Shown here one piece after another: positions 44,277-52,467 of a DNA stretch of 64,000 bases. The notes under the pieces are model-generated. The model did not search any database. It saw nothing but the letters and a program-made list of their open reading frames with translations, and was not told the DNA's origin. The position numbers and the translations under genes were made by a program. Source of the DNA: Cohnella sp. CFH 77786 (GTDB taxonomy: Bacteria > Bacillota > Bacilli > Paenibacillales > Paenibacillaceae); contig NZ_WJIB01000007.1 of assembly GCF_019400745.1 (NCBI RefSeq), positions 1-64,000 of the forward strand. Direction: 5' to 3'. Numbering within the stretch: position 1 is the stretch's first letter; the number at the start of each line of letters is the position of its first letter.

Positions 44277-45086
44277 TCAGGGCATCAGCTCCAGGATCAG
44301 CCCTGCCGTTTCCTCGATCGCTCTCTCCGTGACGTCAATGACCGGGCAGTTCAGCCGTTTCATGATCTCGTCGGCAAATTGCAATTCTTGCGTGATCCTT
44401 TCCAGGGATGCGTAATTCGCCCGGCTGGGGAGTCCCAGCGCTTTCAAGCGTTCCGTGCGGATTTTGAGCAGCCGCTCCGGCCGCATGGTCAAGCCGACGA
44501 TCAGTCTCTTGGCGGAAGCGGCGAACAACTCCTCGGGAGGCCTCACTTCGATCGTTAGAGGGTAATTGGCTGTTTTGATCCCCCGGGAAGCCAAATAAAT
44601 GCCCACGGGCGTTTTCGAGGTGCGGGACACCCCGACGAGCACGACTTGAGCTTCGAGAAAACCCCTTGCGTCCTTCCCGTCATCGTATTTCACCGCGAAC
44701 TCCACGGCTTCGATCTTCCGAAAATAGGATTCGTCCATTTCGTGAAGCAATCCCGGCTTATACTTGGGCGCATCGTTAAACGTATCGATGAAGGCCTGCA
44801 TCATCGGTCCCATCACGTCGACGGACCGGACGCCCGCACGGATCGACTCTTCGCGCATCGTATCCCTGAGCTCCGGCTGAACGAGCGTGTAGGCGATAAA
44901 TCCTCCCTCGCGCGCCGCTTCCCGGATGAGGGCTTTGACTTCCTCTTCCTCCTTGATGTTGCCAAACCGCTTGATGACGACCTGCTCCGCCGCGAACTGG
45001 CGGGCCGTCGCCTTCGCGACCGCTTCCGCCGTTTCCCCCACGGCGTCCGAGCATACGTAGATCATTTTCGGCCGAGCTTCCGGCAT
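44277..45086 (-). CDS. PPDK/PEP-synthase regulatory protein (DUF299, YqfL)
   Basis: A 269-residue bifunctional serine/threonine kinase and Pi-dependent pyrophosphorylase. In other species it inactivates pyruvate phosphate dikinase with ADP. It has DAVGETAEAV at the N terminus, the P-loop GVSRTSKT at 152-159, and the conserved TPVGIYLASRGIKTANYPL. In B. subtilis the homologue yqfL follows ccpN, as here (19 bp gap). Its target PPDK gene is not in this window. Confidence 0.92.
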   Translation of the reverse strand: MPEARPKMIYVCSDAVGETAEAVAKATARQFAAEQVVIKRFGNIKEEEEVKALIREAAREGGFIAYTLVQPELRDTMREESIRAGVRSVDVMGPMMQAFIDTFNDAPKYKPGLLHEMDESYFRKIEAVEFAVKYDDGKDARGFLEAQVVLVGVSRTSKTPVGIYLASRGIKTANYPLTIEVRPPEELFAASAKRLIVGLTMRPERLLKIRTERLKALGLPSRANYASLERITQELQFADEIMKRLNCPVIDVTERAIEETAGLILELMP

Positions 45087-45105
45087 GCCTTCTCCCCCTA
45101 CCCGA

Positions 45106-45783
45106 CTACAATTCCGACGACAGGTCGACCAATACCTGCGTCATGCTTGTCTTCGTAATTCGTCCTACGACCTCAAGCCGGCTGCGGTCCGCGGACCCGT
45201 CCGCCGGTTTGACGACCGGCAGGCCGCCGACTTGGTGCTCCAGCATTTTTTTGGCTGCTTCCCACAGCGTATCCTCCGGCCCGATGGTCGCGATGCGGGG
45301 AAGCCGGGTCATGACCATGCTGATCGGAATGCCCGCGGCGCCCGGATTCCCGAGCGTAACTTTCAGAAGGTCTTTCAGGGATACCATGCCGGATAACAGA
45401 CCTTGCGAATCCGTGACCGCGAGCATTCCCGTGTTCTCCATGAACAGCTCGATCACGGCGTCATTCACGGTGGCCTGTTCCGTGATGGCGACGGGACGGC
45501 TCATCCGGTCCTTGACTTTGAGGGTAAGCAGCTTGTCCTTCAGCTTGCCCACGGCCGTCTGCTCTTTGCCGAGAAAATACCCGACTTTCGGTTTGGCATC
45601 GAGATGCCCCAGCATGATCAGAACGGATAGATCGGAGCGGATCGTCGGCCGGCTGACCCCGAGCGACTCCGCGATCTGTTCCCCGGTGACCGGGGCGTGT
45701 TTCTGTACCAATTCGATGATTTCCAGCTGTCTCGGCGTCAGTTCGATCGGTCTCTCTCCCTTCGAGCATAGAACATTCCCCAC
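45106..45783 (-). CDS. ccpN: CcpN-type gluconeogenesis repressor (HTH plus two CBS domains)
   Basis: A DeoR-like winged helix (IELTPRQLEIIELVQKHAPVTGEQIAESLGVSRPTIRSDLSVL) precedes GYFLG and two CBS domains (about 75-130 and 145-205) ending GRITKTSMTQVLVDLSSEL, closely following B. subtilis CcpN. The start is unclear. The frame has GTG at 45783 with no ribosome site. The only good site, AGGGAGAGAG, points to the ATC codon at 45747-45745, directly where homology begins. A small repeated element lies immediately upstream. It forms an operon with yqfL. Confidence 0.88.
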   Translation of the reverse strand: MGNVLCSKGERPIELTPRQLEIIELVQKHAPVTGEQIAESLGVSRPTIRSDLSVLIMLGHLDAKPKVGYFLGKEQTAVGKLKDKLLTLKVKDRMSRPVAITEQATVNDAVIELFMENTGMLAVTDSQGLLSGMVSLKDLLKVTLGNPGAAGIPISMVMTRLPRIATIGPEDTLWEAAKKMLEHQVGGLPVVKPADGSADRSRLEVVGRITKTSMTQVLVDLSSEL

Positions 45784-45862
45784 AAAGTGACGATGCTTCT
45801 TCGCGGGGGCCCCAGAAAGTACTCGGTATACGCAACAAAGCTTCACTTCACTTTTTGGGGAT
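45775..45862. repeat. 88-bp element with inverted ends before ccpN
   Basis: The left end ATTCCCCACAAAGTGA is the near-inverse of the right end TCACTTTTTGGGGAT (13 of 15 pairs), and GGGGGCCCC lies inside. The right side runs into a 23-bp stretch (45860-45882) also found at 5106-5128. The left-end sequence recurs at 54101. This looks like a miniature mobile or regulatory element; there is no coding capacity. Confidence 0.6.
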
Positions 45863-45885
45863 AAAGCCAGGGGGAGCCCCCGTGC

Positions 45886-45915
45886 AATAAGAAAGCCGCT
45901 TCGGGCGGAAGCGGC
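45886..45915 (-). terminator. Terminator of the aldolase gene
   Basis: GCCGCTTC and GAAGCGGC pair around five bases, with TTTCTTATT after them on the minus strand, 12 bp past the stop. Confidence 0.85.
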
Positions 45916-45927
45916 GGCCGTTCATCC

Positions 45928-46572
45928 TTATTTCGGAACCTTCTCCCAATCCTTGAGGAACCGTTCGATTCCGACGTCGGTGAGCGGGTGTTTCCATAAG
46001 GACGGCAGCAAGGAACCCGGGATGGTGGCGATGTGCGCGCCGGCCAGCGCGGCGGCTTCCAGATGAGCGAGGGTCCGGATGCTCGCGGCAATGATTTCGG
46101 TCGGCATGCCGTAAATGTCGAGAACTTCGCGGAGCTCGCGGACAAGCTTCATGCCCTCGACTCCGATGTCGTCCAGACGTCCGACAAACGGGCTGATGTA
46201 CGCAGCGCCGGCCTTCGCTGCCATCAAGCCTTGCGCGACGCTGAAAATCAAGGTTACGTTCGTCTTGATGCCTTCTTGGGCCAGTTGGTGGGTCGCTTCC
46301 AGCCCGGCTTCGGTCATCGGCAGCTTGATGACGACGTTGGGAGCCCATTGCGCGATTTCGTGCGCTTCCTTCAGCATGCCTGGGGTGTCCAACGCGACGA
46401 CCTCGGCGCTGACCGGCCCTTTGACGATGGAGGTGATCTCCTGGATGACGTCCTTGAAGACGCGGCCTTCCTTGGCGATCAACGAGGGATTCGTCGTCAC
46501 GCCGTCCACGAGTCCGAGTTTGACGATTCGCTTGATTTCTTCGACATTGCCGGTGTCCAAGTAAAACTTCAA
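45928..46572 (-). CDS. fsa: Transaldolase / fructose-6-phosphate aldolase (FSA/TalC type)
   Basis: A 214-residue short transaldolase. [28 protein letters not shown], the Schiff-base lysine K83 (VVIKLPMT), [12 protein letters not shown] and [12 protein letters not shown] are present. Family members either move the dihydroxyacetone unit between sugar phosphates or cleave fructose-6-phosphate; sequence alone does not decide. It stands beside glpX, and both have similar upstream operators, so joint gluconeogenic control is likely. Confidence 0.93.
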   Translation of the reverse strand: MKFYLDTGNVEEIKRIVKLGLVDGVTTNPSLIAKEGRVFKDVIQEITSIVKGPVSAEVVALDTPGMLKEAHEIAQWAPNVVIKLPMTEAGLEATHQLAQEGIKTNVTLIFSVAQGLMAAKAGAAYISPFVGRLDDIGVEGMKLVRELREVLDIYGMPTEIIAASIRTLAHLEAAALAGAHIATIPGSLLPSLWKHPLTDVGIERFLKDWEKVPK

Positions 46573-46628
46573 GTCCGCTCATCCTTTCGATCCCGTCTGG
46601 AGATTTTTGGCGTTGACTCGCTTGAATT

Positions 46629-46655
46629 AGTGTAACATACATCGATTTATGATAC
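46629..46655 (-). promoter_or_regulatory. CcpN-like operator upstream of fsa
   Basis: On the minus strand TATGTTACACT matches the CcpN consensus TRTGHYATAYW at 10 of 11 positions, followed at a fixed distance by a GTATCAT half. The same pair at the same 10-bp spacing precedes glpX. Confidence 0.55.
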
Positions 46656-46691
46656 CATTTATATCTTTCGGCAATATAGCATGCCCCATTA

Positions 46692-47693
46692 TCATGCCTG
46701 GTTAATCGACACCGCTACATTTCTTTCCGGCTGGTTCAAGAACGGCTTGCTCGGCAAGTAATGCTGCGCGCGAATGTAACGGATCGTGCGCGTCTTGGCC
46801 CGCATGACGATCGAGTGGGTTTCGGCCCTCTGGTCGGGCAAATAACGGACGCCTCCGAGGAATTCCCCGGGCGTTACGCCTGTCGCGGCGAAAATCACGT
46901 CTCCCGTGCCGACCATGTCGCTCATCGAGAGCAGCTTGTACGGGTCGGAAAGGCCCATCTGCACGCATCGCTGGTACTCCGTGCCGTCCGCGGGCATCAG
47001 CCTCCCTTGCAGCTCGCCGCCCAGACATTGCAGAGCCGCTGCGGCGAGAACGCCTTCCGGCGCGCCGCCGGAACCGACGTACAGGTCGATACCCGTTTCC
47101 GGGAACGCCGGCGCCATGGCCCCCGCCACATCCCCGTCGCTCAGGAATTTGATCCGGACGCCCACTTTCCGGAGCGTTTTCACGATCGTCTCGTGGCGAG
47201 GCCGATCCAGCACCATGACGGTCAAATCGGCCACCGATTTGCCGAGGACGTTCGCTGCGGTCTTTAACGTCGTTTCCAAGGAATCCGTCAGCTTCACCTT
47301 CCCGGCGAGCAGCGGCCCGACGGCCAGCTTCTCCATGTACATATCCGGCGCGTGCAGCAGTTGGCCTTTACTGGCGACGGCGATGACCGACATCGCGTTG
47401 TTCAGGCCTTTGGCGACGATATTCGTACCCTCCAAGGGATCCACGGCGACGTCGACTTCCGGGCCGTTCCCGCTGCCGAGTTGTTCCCCGATATAGAGCA
47501 TGGGGGCCTCGTCCATTTCGCCTTCCCCGATGACGACCGTTCCCCTGATGGAAACGGAATCGAGCATCGATCTCATCGCGTTGGTCGCCGCCTCGTCCGC
47601 TCCGATTTTCTCGCCCCGCCCCATCCAAGGCGCGGATGCCAATGCCGCAAGCTCCGTTACGCGTACGATTTCAAGCGCCAGTTCTCTCTCCAT
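46692..47693 (-). CDS. glpX: Fructose-1,6-bisphosphatase, class II
   Basis: A 333-residue gluconeogenic phosphatase. GEKIGADEAATNAMR, the metal site VIGEGEMDEAPML and D85-P-L-E-G-T90, plus FLSDGDVAGAMAPAFPETGIDLYVGSGGAPEGVLAAAAL are diagnostic for GlpX. It removes the 1-phosphate of fructose-1,6-bisphosphate. It lies upstream of fsa in the same direction with its own promoter region. Confidence 0.95.
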   Translation of the reverse strand: MERELALEIVRVTELAALASAPWMGRGEKIGADEAATNAMRSMLDSVSIRGTVVIGEGEMDEAPMLYIGEQLGSGNGPEVDVAVDPLEGTNIVAKGLNNAMSVIAVASKGQLLHAPDMYMEKLAVGPLLAGKVKLTDSLETTLKTAANVLGKSVADLTVMVLDRPRHETIVKTLRKVGVRIKFLSDGDVAGAMAPAFPETGIDLYVGSGGAPEGVLAAAALQCLGGELQGRLMPADGTEYQRCVQMGLSDPYKLLSMSDMVGTGDVIFAATGVTPGEFLGGVRYLPDQRAETHSIVMRAKTRTIRYIRAQHYLPSKPFLNQPERNVAVSINQA

Positions 47694-47738
47694 GCAAGTC
47701 AGCCTCCACGGGATCGCGACGGATCCGTTTTACTATAT

Positions 47739-47765
47739 TGTATAACATATATATTTATATGATAC
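47739..47765 (-). promoter_or_regulatory. CcpN-like operator upstream of glpX
   Basis: On the minus strand TATGTTATACA fits TRTGHYATAYW at all 11 positions, and a GTATCAT half follows 10 bp away. It is about 46 bp before the start codon, in a very AT-rich stretch. Confidence 0.65.
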
Positions 47766-47855
47766 AATATATAAGACGGTTATTCAGCTATATTGTGGCA
47801 AAAAAGAGGCGCCAGGGAACGGGTCCCTCGGCGCCATGTGAGTTGTGTCGTTTAG

Positions 47856-48706
47856 TACCTCTGTAACCCGGAAAAACCCGGCTACACGAAGCAAACGCGC
47901 GCTTTCCACCTCTGTAACCCGGAAAAACCCGGCTACATGAAGCAAACGCGCGCATTTCATTTCTGTAACCCGGAAAAACCCGGCTACACGAAGCAAACGC
48001 GCGCTTTCCACCTCTGTAACCCGGAAAAACCCGGCTACACGAAGCAATCGCGCGCATTCCACCTCTGTAACCCGGAAAACCCGGCTACATGAAGCAAACG
48101 CGCGAATTTCACCTCTGTAACCCGGTTAACCCGGCTACATGAAGCAAACGCACGCATTTCATCTCTGTAACCCGGAAAAAACCGGCTGCACGAAGCAAAC
48201 GCGCGCTTTCCACCTCTGTAACCCGGAAAAACCCGGCTACACGAAGCAAACGCGCGCATTCCACCTCTGTAACCCGGAAAAACCCGGCTACACGAAGCAA
48301 TCGCGCGCATTCCACCTCTGTAACCCGGTTAAACCCGGCTACACGAAGCAAACGCGCGCATTCCACCTCTGTAACCCGGTTAAACCCGGCTACATGAAGC
48401 AAACGCGCGCTTTCCACCTCTGTAACCCGGAAAAACCCGGCTACACGAAGCAAACGCGCGCTTTTCACCTCTGTAACCCGGAAAAACCCGGCTACATGAA
48501 GCAAACGCGCGCATTCCACCTCTGTAACCCGGAAAAACCCTGCTGCACGAAGCAAACGCGCGCATTCCACCTCTGTAACCCGGAAAAACCCGGCTGCACG
48601 AAGCAAACGTGCGAATTTCACCTCTGTAACCCGGAAAAACCCGGCTGCATGAAGCAAACGCGCGCTTTCCACCTCTGTAACCCGGTTAAACCCGGCTAAC
48701 CGTAGC
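47856..48706. repeat. 51-bp tandem repeat array 2 (17 copies)
   Basis: Seventeen units start with CTGTAACCCGG at 51-bp steps (about 47858, 47908, 47960, then regular to 48673). The first half is the same core as array 1 (CTGTAACCCGGAAAAACC-CGGCT). The second half differs (CGAAGCAAACGCGCG plus CATTCCAC). In several units the spacer AAAAA between two CCCGG blocks is replaced by TTAAA. Open frames through it, up to 187 codons, are only repeat translations. It lies between glpX and a small gene. Confidence 0.95.
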
Positions 48707-48805
48707 TCACGGGGAGTAACTTTCTTCCTTTACTCTAGCGTAAGGTACTACGAGCAACTCCAGGCAACTCAATAATGTGCCCACTTTTTTATCTAAGGTC
48801 CAGAA

Positions 48806-48842
48806 CGCGCGTGTTTAACCGCCGTGACCCGCAAAACCGGGA
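48806..48842. repeat. Diverged solitary copy of the array 2 unit
   Basis: CGCGCGTGTTTAACCGCCGTG followed by ACCCGCAAAACCGGGAC and TAC is a recognisable decayed unit, 100 bp outside the array and touching the stop codon of the next gene. Confidence 0.6.
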
Positions 48843-49031
48843 CTACTTCAAATACTCTCTCGCCTCGGACAACGCAGCGATGAGTCTATCCAGCTCGCCC
48901 AAGCTTTCGATTTCAACGGTGACGTAACGCGGACGATATCCGCTGCTCGCTGCTTCAAGCTGGACGCTTTTCCGTTCCGGGTCCGCCTGGACGTCCAGAC
49001 ATTCCGTTGAATACAAGTTCCGATAGGCCAA
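48843..49031 (-). CDS. Small hypothetical protein
   Basis: A 62-residue protein with two predicted strands (RKSVQLEAAS, RYVTVEIESLG) and a C-terminal helix (ELDRLIAALSEAREYLK). It starts at TTG, with GGGGGGATT upstream. Codon use and the amphipathic helix look genuine, but I do not recognise the family. It is isolated between arrays 2 and 3. Confidence 0.55.
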   Translation of the reverse strand: MAYRNLYSTECLDVQADPERKSVQLEAASSGYRPRYVTVEIESLGELDRLIAALSEAREYLK

Positions 49032-49114
49032 AATAGAATCCCCCCAACGTATCGCGATTCCTATGATTCCCAGCGAGCATACGGCAAAATCTTGGAAAAG
49101 GAGTGACTCCCTGT

Positions 49115-49430
49115 ATTTTACCGGAACAACCGCATCTCCAGCTAGACCTCTTTTTACCGGAACAACCGCATCTCCAGCTAGACTTCTTCTTTACCGGAAC
49201 AGCCGCATCTCCAGCTAGACCTCATCTTTACCGGGAACAACCGCATCTCCAGCTAGACCACATCTTAACCAAAACAACCGCATCTCCAGCTAGACCTCTT
49301 CTTTACCGGAACAACCGCATCTCCAGCTAGACCTCTTCTTTACCGGAACAACCGCATCTCCAGCTAGACTTCATCTTTACCGGAACAGCCGCATTTCCAG
49401 CCAGACCTCTTCTTTACCGGGAACAGGCCG
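49115..49430. repeat. 37-bp tandem repeat array 3 (about 8 copies)
   Basis: Units of 37 bp of the form TTTACCGGAACAACCGCATC plus TCCAGCTAGACCTCTTC, eight full and one partial, with copies differing at a few sites (AACAGCC, GGGAAC, ACTTCATC). The rest of the gap to lutR (49431-49472) shows nothing. The sequence is unrelated to arrays 1, 2 and 4. Confidence 0.92.
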
Positions 49431-49472
49431 CTTATCTCTCTGCACGCATTTCTTTTCGCGCACGCCCCATAT

Positions 49473-50180
49473 CTATAGATACTTCATCGATATACTTTCC
49501 ACGTGGCGGAGATGGCGTTTCATGTGCCGCGCCGCTCCGTCCGCGTCCCTGCTCGATACGGCTTCGAAAACCGCTTTGTGCTCCGTAAGCAGCCGCTCGG
49601 CGACGGAACGGTTCGCGTACAGTTCGACGCGGCGTACCTCCCGGATCGCGTTTTCCAGCTGAGAGACGATCGAGTCGAACAAACCCCGCAAAATCGGATT
49701 GTGCGTCATTCCCGCCAGAGCCGCATGAAACGCAAGGTCCGTACGTTCGCCCGCCGCATCGTCTCCGATGAAGTGCTCCATTTCAGACACGATCCTGCGC
49801 ATCTCAGCCAAATCGCCGTCCGTCCGCTTCTCCGCCGCGATGGAAGCGTTGGAAACCTCGAGGGTGCGCCGCGCTTCCAGCAAATGCAGGAGCGTCTCCC
49901 GGTTCATCCGGAGCGATTCGAGCTCGGGCGGCACCACACCCGCCGGCCGAGGACCGAGCACGCGGGCGCCGCCGCCTTGGCGAATGTCGATGAGCCCCAT
50001 CGCCTTCAAGGCGCTGAGCGCCTCACGCATCGTGGAACGCCCTACGCCGAAACGCTCGGCAAGCTCCTTGGCGGAGGGCAGCTTGTCTCCCGGCGTAAGC
50101 GTGCCGTCCTCCATCATCGCTTTCAGCCTGGCGGTTATCTCCTCGTAGTGGTTGCGTTTCGTCAACCGGGCGATTTCCAT
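49473..50180 (-). CDS. lutR: GntR/FadR-type regulator of lactate utilisation
   Basis: A 235-residue protein with an N-terminal winged helix (GDKLPSAKELAERFGVGRSTMREALSALKAMGLIDIRQGGGARV) and a C-terminal FCD ligand domain (about 90-230; LLEARRTLEVSNASIAAEKR, DLAFHAALAGMTHNPIL, HKAVFEAV). It directly follows lutC on the same strand (39 bp), so LutR is the natural assignment: in B. subtilis LutR represses lutABC and L-lactate relieves it. Confidence 0.85.
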   Translation of the reverse strand: MEIARLTKRNHYEEITARLKAMMEDGTLTPGDKLPSAKELAERFGVGRSTMREALSALKAMGLIDIRQGGGARVLGPRPAGVVPPELESLRMNRETLLHLLEARRTLEVSNASIAAEKRTDGDLAEMRRIVSEMEHFIGDDAAGERTDLAFHAALAGMTHNPILRGLFDSIVSQLENAIREVRRVELYANRSVAERLLTEHKAVFEAVSSRDADGAARHMKRHLRHVESISMKYL

Positions 50181-50219
50181 GCTTCCCGCTCCTTCGCTTT
50201 CCAGAGATGAATCTTAACG

Positions 50220-50954
50220 TTATCCCACGACAAGAGCGTATACGATGCCCGGCCCGTGCACCCCGATCGTCAGATCGTTCTCGATGTCCGCCGAGCGGCT
50301 CGGACCCGAAATAAAGTGGATGCCCGCCGGGAGGTTCTCCCTTCCCGCGGCGTCGAAATCGGGCAGGATCTCGCCGAGCCTCGTCTTCAGCCGCCCGATC
50401 GGAATGATCGCCATCAGAACCGTAGGCAGCAGGCTGACCGAACGCCCCTTATCCTTCGACGACAGCACCGTGATCGAGCCCGTGTAGGCAGCCGCGTAAT
50501 CCGCGACGACGACGCCGAAATCCGCTTCCGCCGCACGGGCTTTCCAGTCTACGCCAATATCCCGGTTCCATACGGATACTTGGGCGCCGGGCGGCAAGGC
50601 CTCATCCAAGCCCAGCGCATCCAACTCGGGGACGTTCTGACGAATCACGTATTTGGCCCGCATCTCCTCCGCTTTCTCCGCGATAAACCCGCGAACGGCC
50701 CCCATGTCCGGCAGACGGACGGCATATCCTCCGACCAACCGGAAGTTCTCCGAAAACCGCTCCACCCGTTCCTCCAACGGCCACTCGAACTCGTTCCAAA
50801 ACGCCGGAGCTCCCCGAAAGGGATGCGCTGGCGCCTCCGTCACCCGGGGACGTCTAAGCTTCGCGGCAATCCCGTTCATGAACGCTTCCTGCTTGGCCCG
50901 AGATGCCGTCTCCATCTTCTTCAGCCACTCGCGGTGCTCCTCAGCCTTCCCCAT
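50220..50954 (-). CDS. lutC: Lactate utilisation protein C (LUD domain)
   Basis: A 244-residue protein with a LUD domain covering about 60-243 (DFGVVVADYAAAYTGSITVLSS, SVSLLPTVLMAIIPIGRL, HFISGPSRSADIENDLTIGVHGPG). It is a subunit of the LutABC L-lactate oxidase complex. It overlaps the lutB end by 14 bp; GGGAGGG precedes the ATG. Confidence 0.93.
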   Translation of the reverse strand: MGKAEEHREWLKKMETASRAKQEAFMNGIAAKLRRPRVTEAPAHPFRGAPAFWNEFEWPLEERVERFSENFRLVGGYAVRLPDMGAVRGFIAEKAEEMRAKYVIRQNVPELDALGLDEALPPGAQVSVWNRDIGVDWKARAAEADFGVVVADYAAAYTGSITVLSSKDKGRSVSLLPTVLMAIIPIGRLKTRLGEILPDFDAAGRENLPAGIHFISGPSRSADIENDLTIGVHGPGIVYALVVG

Positions 50955-52467
50955 GCGAATGCCCTCCCTTGCCGTTCTCCCGTTCCCGTGCGGCCCGCTC
51001 CATTCTTTCCTTCATGGTCGGATCCATCTCCCGCAAGTCCGACCGGATCTCCTGCTCAAGCGTCGCCCAGCGTTCGCGGAAAGTCTCCTTCGCCAGGCTC
51101 GGAGCCACCCGGTACGCATTCCACCCTTTCAATGGGCCAACCTTCAACCGGATTCCGCCCTCGCGGACGACCAGCTTCTGGCCGATTCGTCCCAGCTTAA
51201 GCGCGGTCCGATAGCGCTTCACGTTCCCCATTACGGCGGCGAAGCCCTTCATGCCGGCGGTTTCAAGGGCATTGCCGCGGCCCGCTTCCACTTTACGCCG
51301 CCGCAAATAGATCAGCATTTCGTGCAGCGGAATCTTCACCGGGCAAGCTTCATAACAGGCGCCGCACAAGCTGGAGGCGTTCGCGATGTCGTCCCACTCG
51401 GCGACGTTCTTCTTCAGCGCCGGCGTCAGCACGGCCCCGATCGGCCCGCTGTACGTCCCGCCGTAAGCGTGGCCGCCGATGTGCCGATAGACCGGACATG
51501 CGTTCAAGCAAGCGCCGCACCGGATGCAGTTCAGGAGCTCCTGGAATTCGGGATCGCCGAGCTGCAGAGACCGGCCGTTGTCCACGATGATGATGTGCAT
51601 CTCTTCCGGCCCGTCGCCGTCTGCGACCCGTTTCGGCCCCGTGATGCCCGACATGTACACCGTCAGCTTCTGTCCGGTCGCGGACCGCGGCAGCAGCGTC
51701 GCCATCACTTCGAGGTCTGCCCAGGACGGGATGATTCTCTCCATGCCCATAAGCGTGATTTGCGTTTTCGGGACGGTCGTGACCATCCGCGCATTGCCCT
51801 CGTTCTCGAACAACACCATCGAACCGGTTTCCGCAATGGCGAAATTGCATCCGGTCATGCCGATGTCCGCTTCGAGGAATTTCTCGCGCAGCTTCTTGCG
51901 GACGAACCCGGCCAGCACGGTCGTATCGGGCGGAAGCGTCTCCCCCGCCTCGGCGGACAGCAGGTCGGCGATCTGATACCGGTTTTTGTGGATGGCCGGG
52001 ATGATAATGTGCGACGGGGTTTCCCCGGCCAACTGGATGATGTATTCCCCAAGGTCCGTCTCGATCGCCTCTACTCCGATGGAGTCCAGCGCATGGTTCA
52101 AATGCAGCTCTTCCGTCACCATCGACTTCGATTTGACGACCGTCTTCGCCCGAACGCGCCGCGCGATCTCGAGCGAAATCCGCACCGCCTCTTCCCCGGT
52201 TTCCGCGAAATGCACGTGCACGCCGTTCTTCCGGGCATTATCGGCGAACAGGTTCAGATAATAATCGAGGTGGGCGATCGTGTGCAGCCGGATTTGCCGG
52301 CCTCTCTCCCGCCACTCGTCCCAATTGCCGTGCTGCTCCGCCGCCGCTTTTTTACCGTTACGCAGCCTTTCCGTCGTGAACTTGACCGCCTTGCGGAGGA
52401 ATTCGTCGTTCAGCGCCAGTCCCGCCCGCTCCTTCACGGTCGTTCCGCCTTTGTCCGTTCCGCTCAT
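50941..52467 (-). CDS. lutB: Lactate utilisation iron-sulfur protein LutB
   Basis: A 508-residue protein. The N-terminal LUD domain (about 60-300; GMTGCNFAIAETGSMVLFENEGN) is followed by two [4Fe-4S] motifs CIRCGACLNACPVYR and CGACYEACPVKIP, and a C-terminal DUF3390-type helical tail. I use the ATG at 52467, which overlaps the lutA stop (ATGA); the frame is open 32 codons further. It is the electron-transfer core of the LutABC complex. Confidence 0.95.
   Translation of the reverse strand: MSGTDKGGTTVKERAGLALNDEFLRKAVKFTTERLRNGKKAAAEQHGNWDEWRERGRQIRLHTIAHLDYYLNLFADNARKNGVHVHFAETGEEAVRISLEIARRVRAKTVVKSKSMVTEELHLNHALDSIGVEAIETDLGEYIIQLAGETPSHIIIPAIHKNRYQIADLLSAEAGETLPPDTTVLAGFVRKKLREKFLEADIGMTGCNFAIAETGSMVLFENEGNARMVTTVPKTQITLMGMERIIPSWADLEVMATLLPRSATGQKLTVYMSGITGPKRVADGDGPEEMHIIIVDNGRSLQLGDPEFQELLNCIRCGACLNACPVYRHIGGHAYGGTYSGPIGAVLTPALKKNVAEWDDIANASSLCGACYEACPVKIPLHEMLIYLRRRKVEAGRGNALETAGMKGFAAVMGNVKRYRTALKLGRIGQKLVVREGGIRLKVGPLKGWNAYRVAPSLAKETFRERWATLEQEIRSDLREMDPTMKERMERAARERENGKGGHSHGEG

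Noticed and set aside
47784..48699. Repetitive proteins encoded by array 2 on both strands (up to 187 codons)
   Set aside because: Same argument: both strands and several frames translate the 51-bp unit, with Cys/Arg-rich compositions that fit no known secreted or structural protein.
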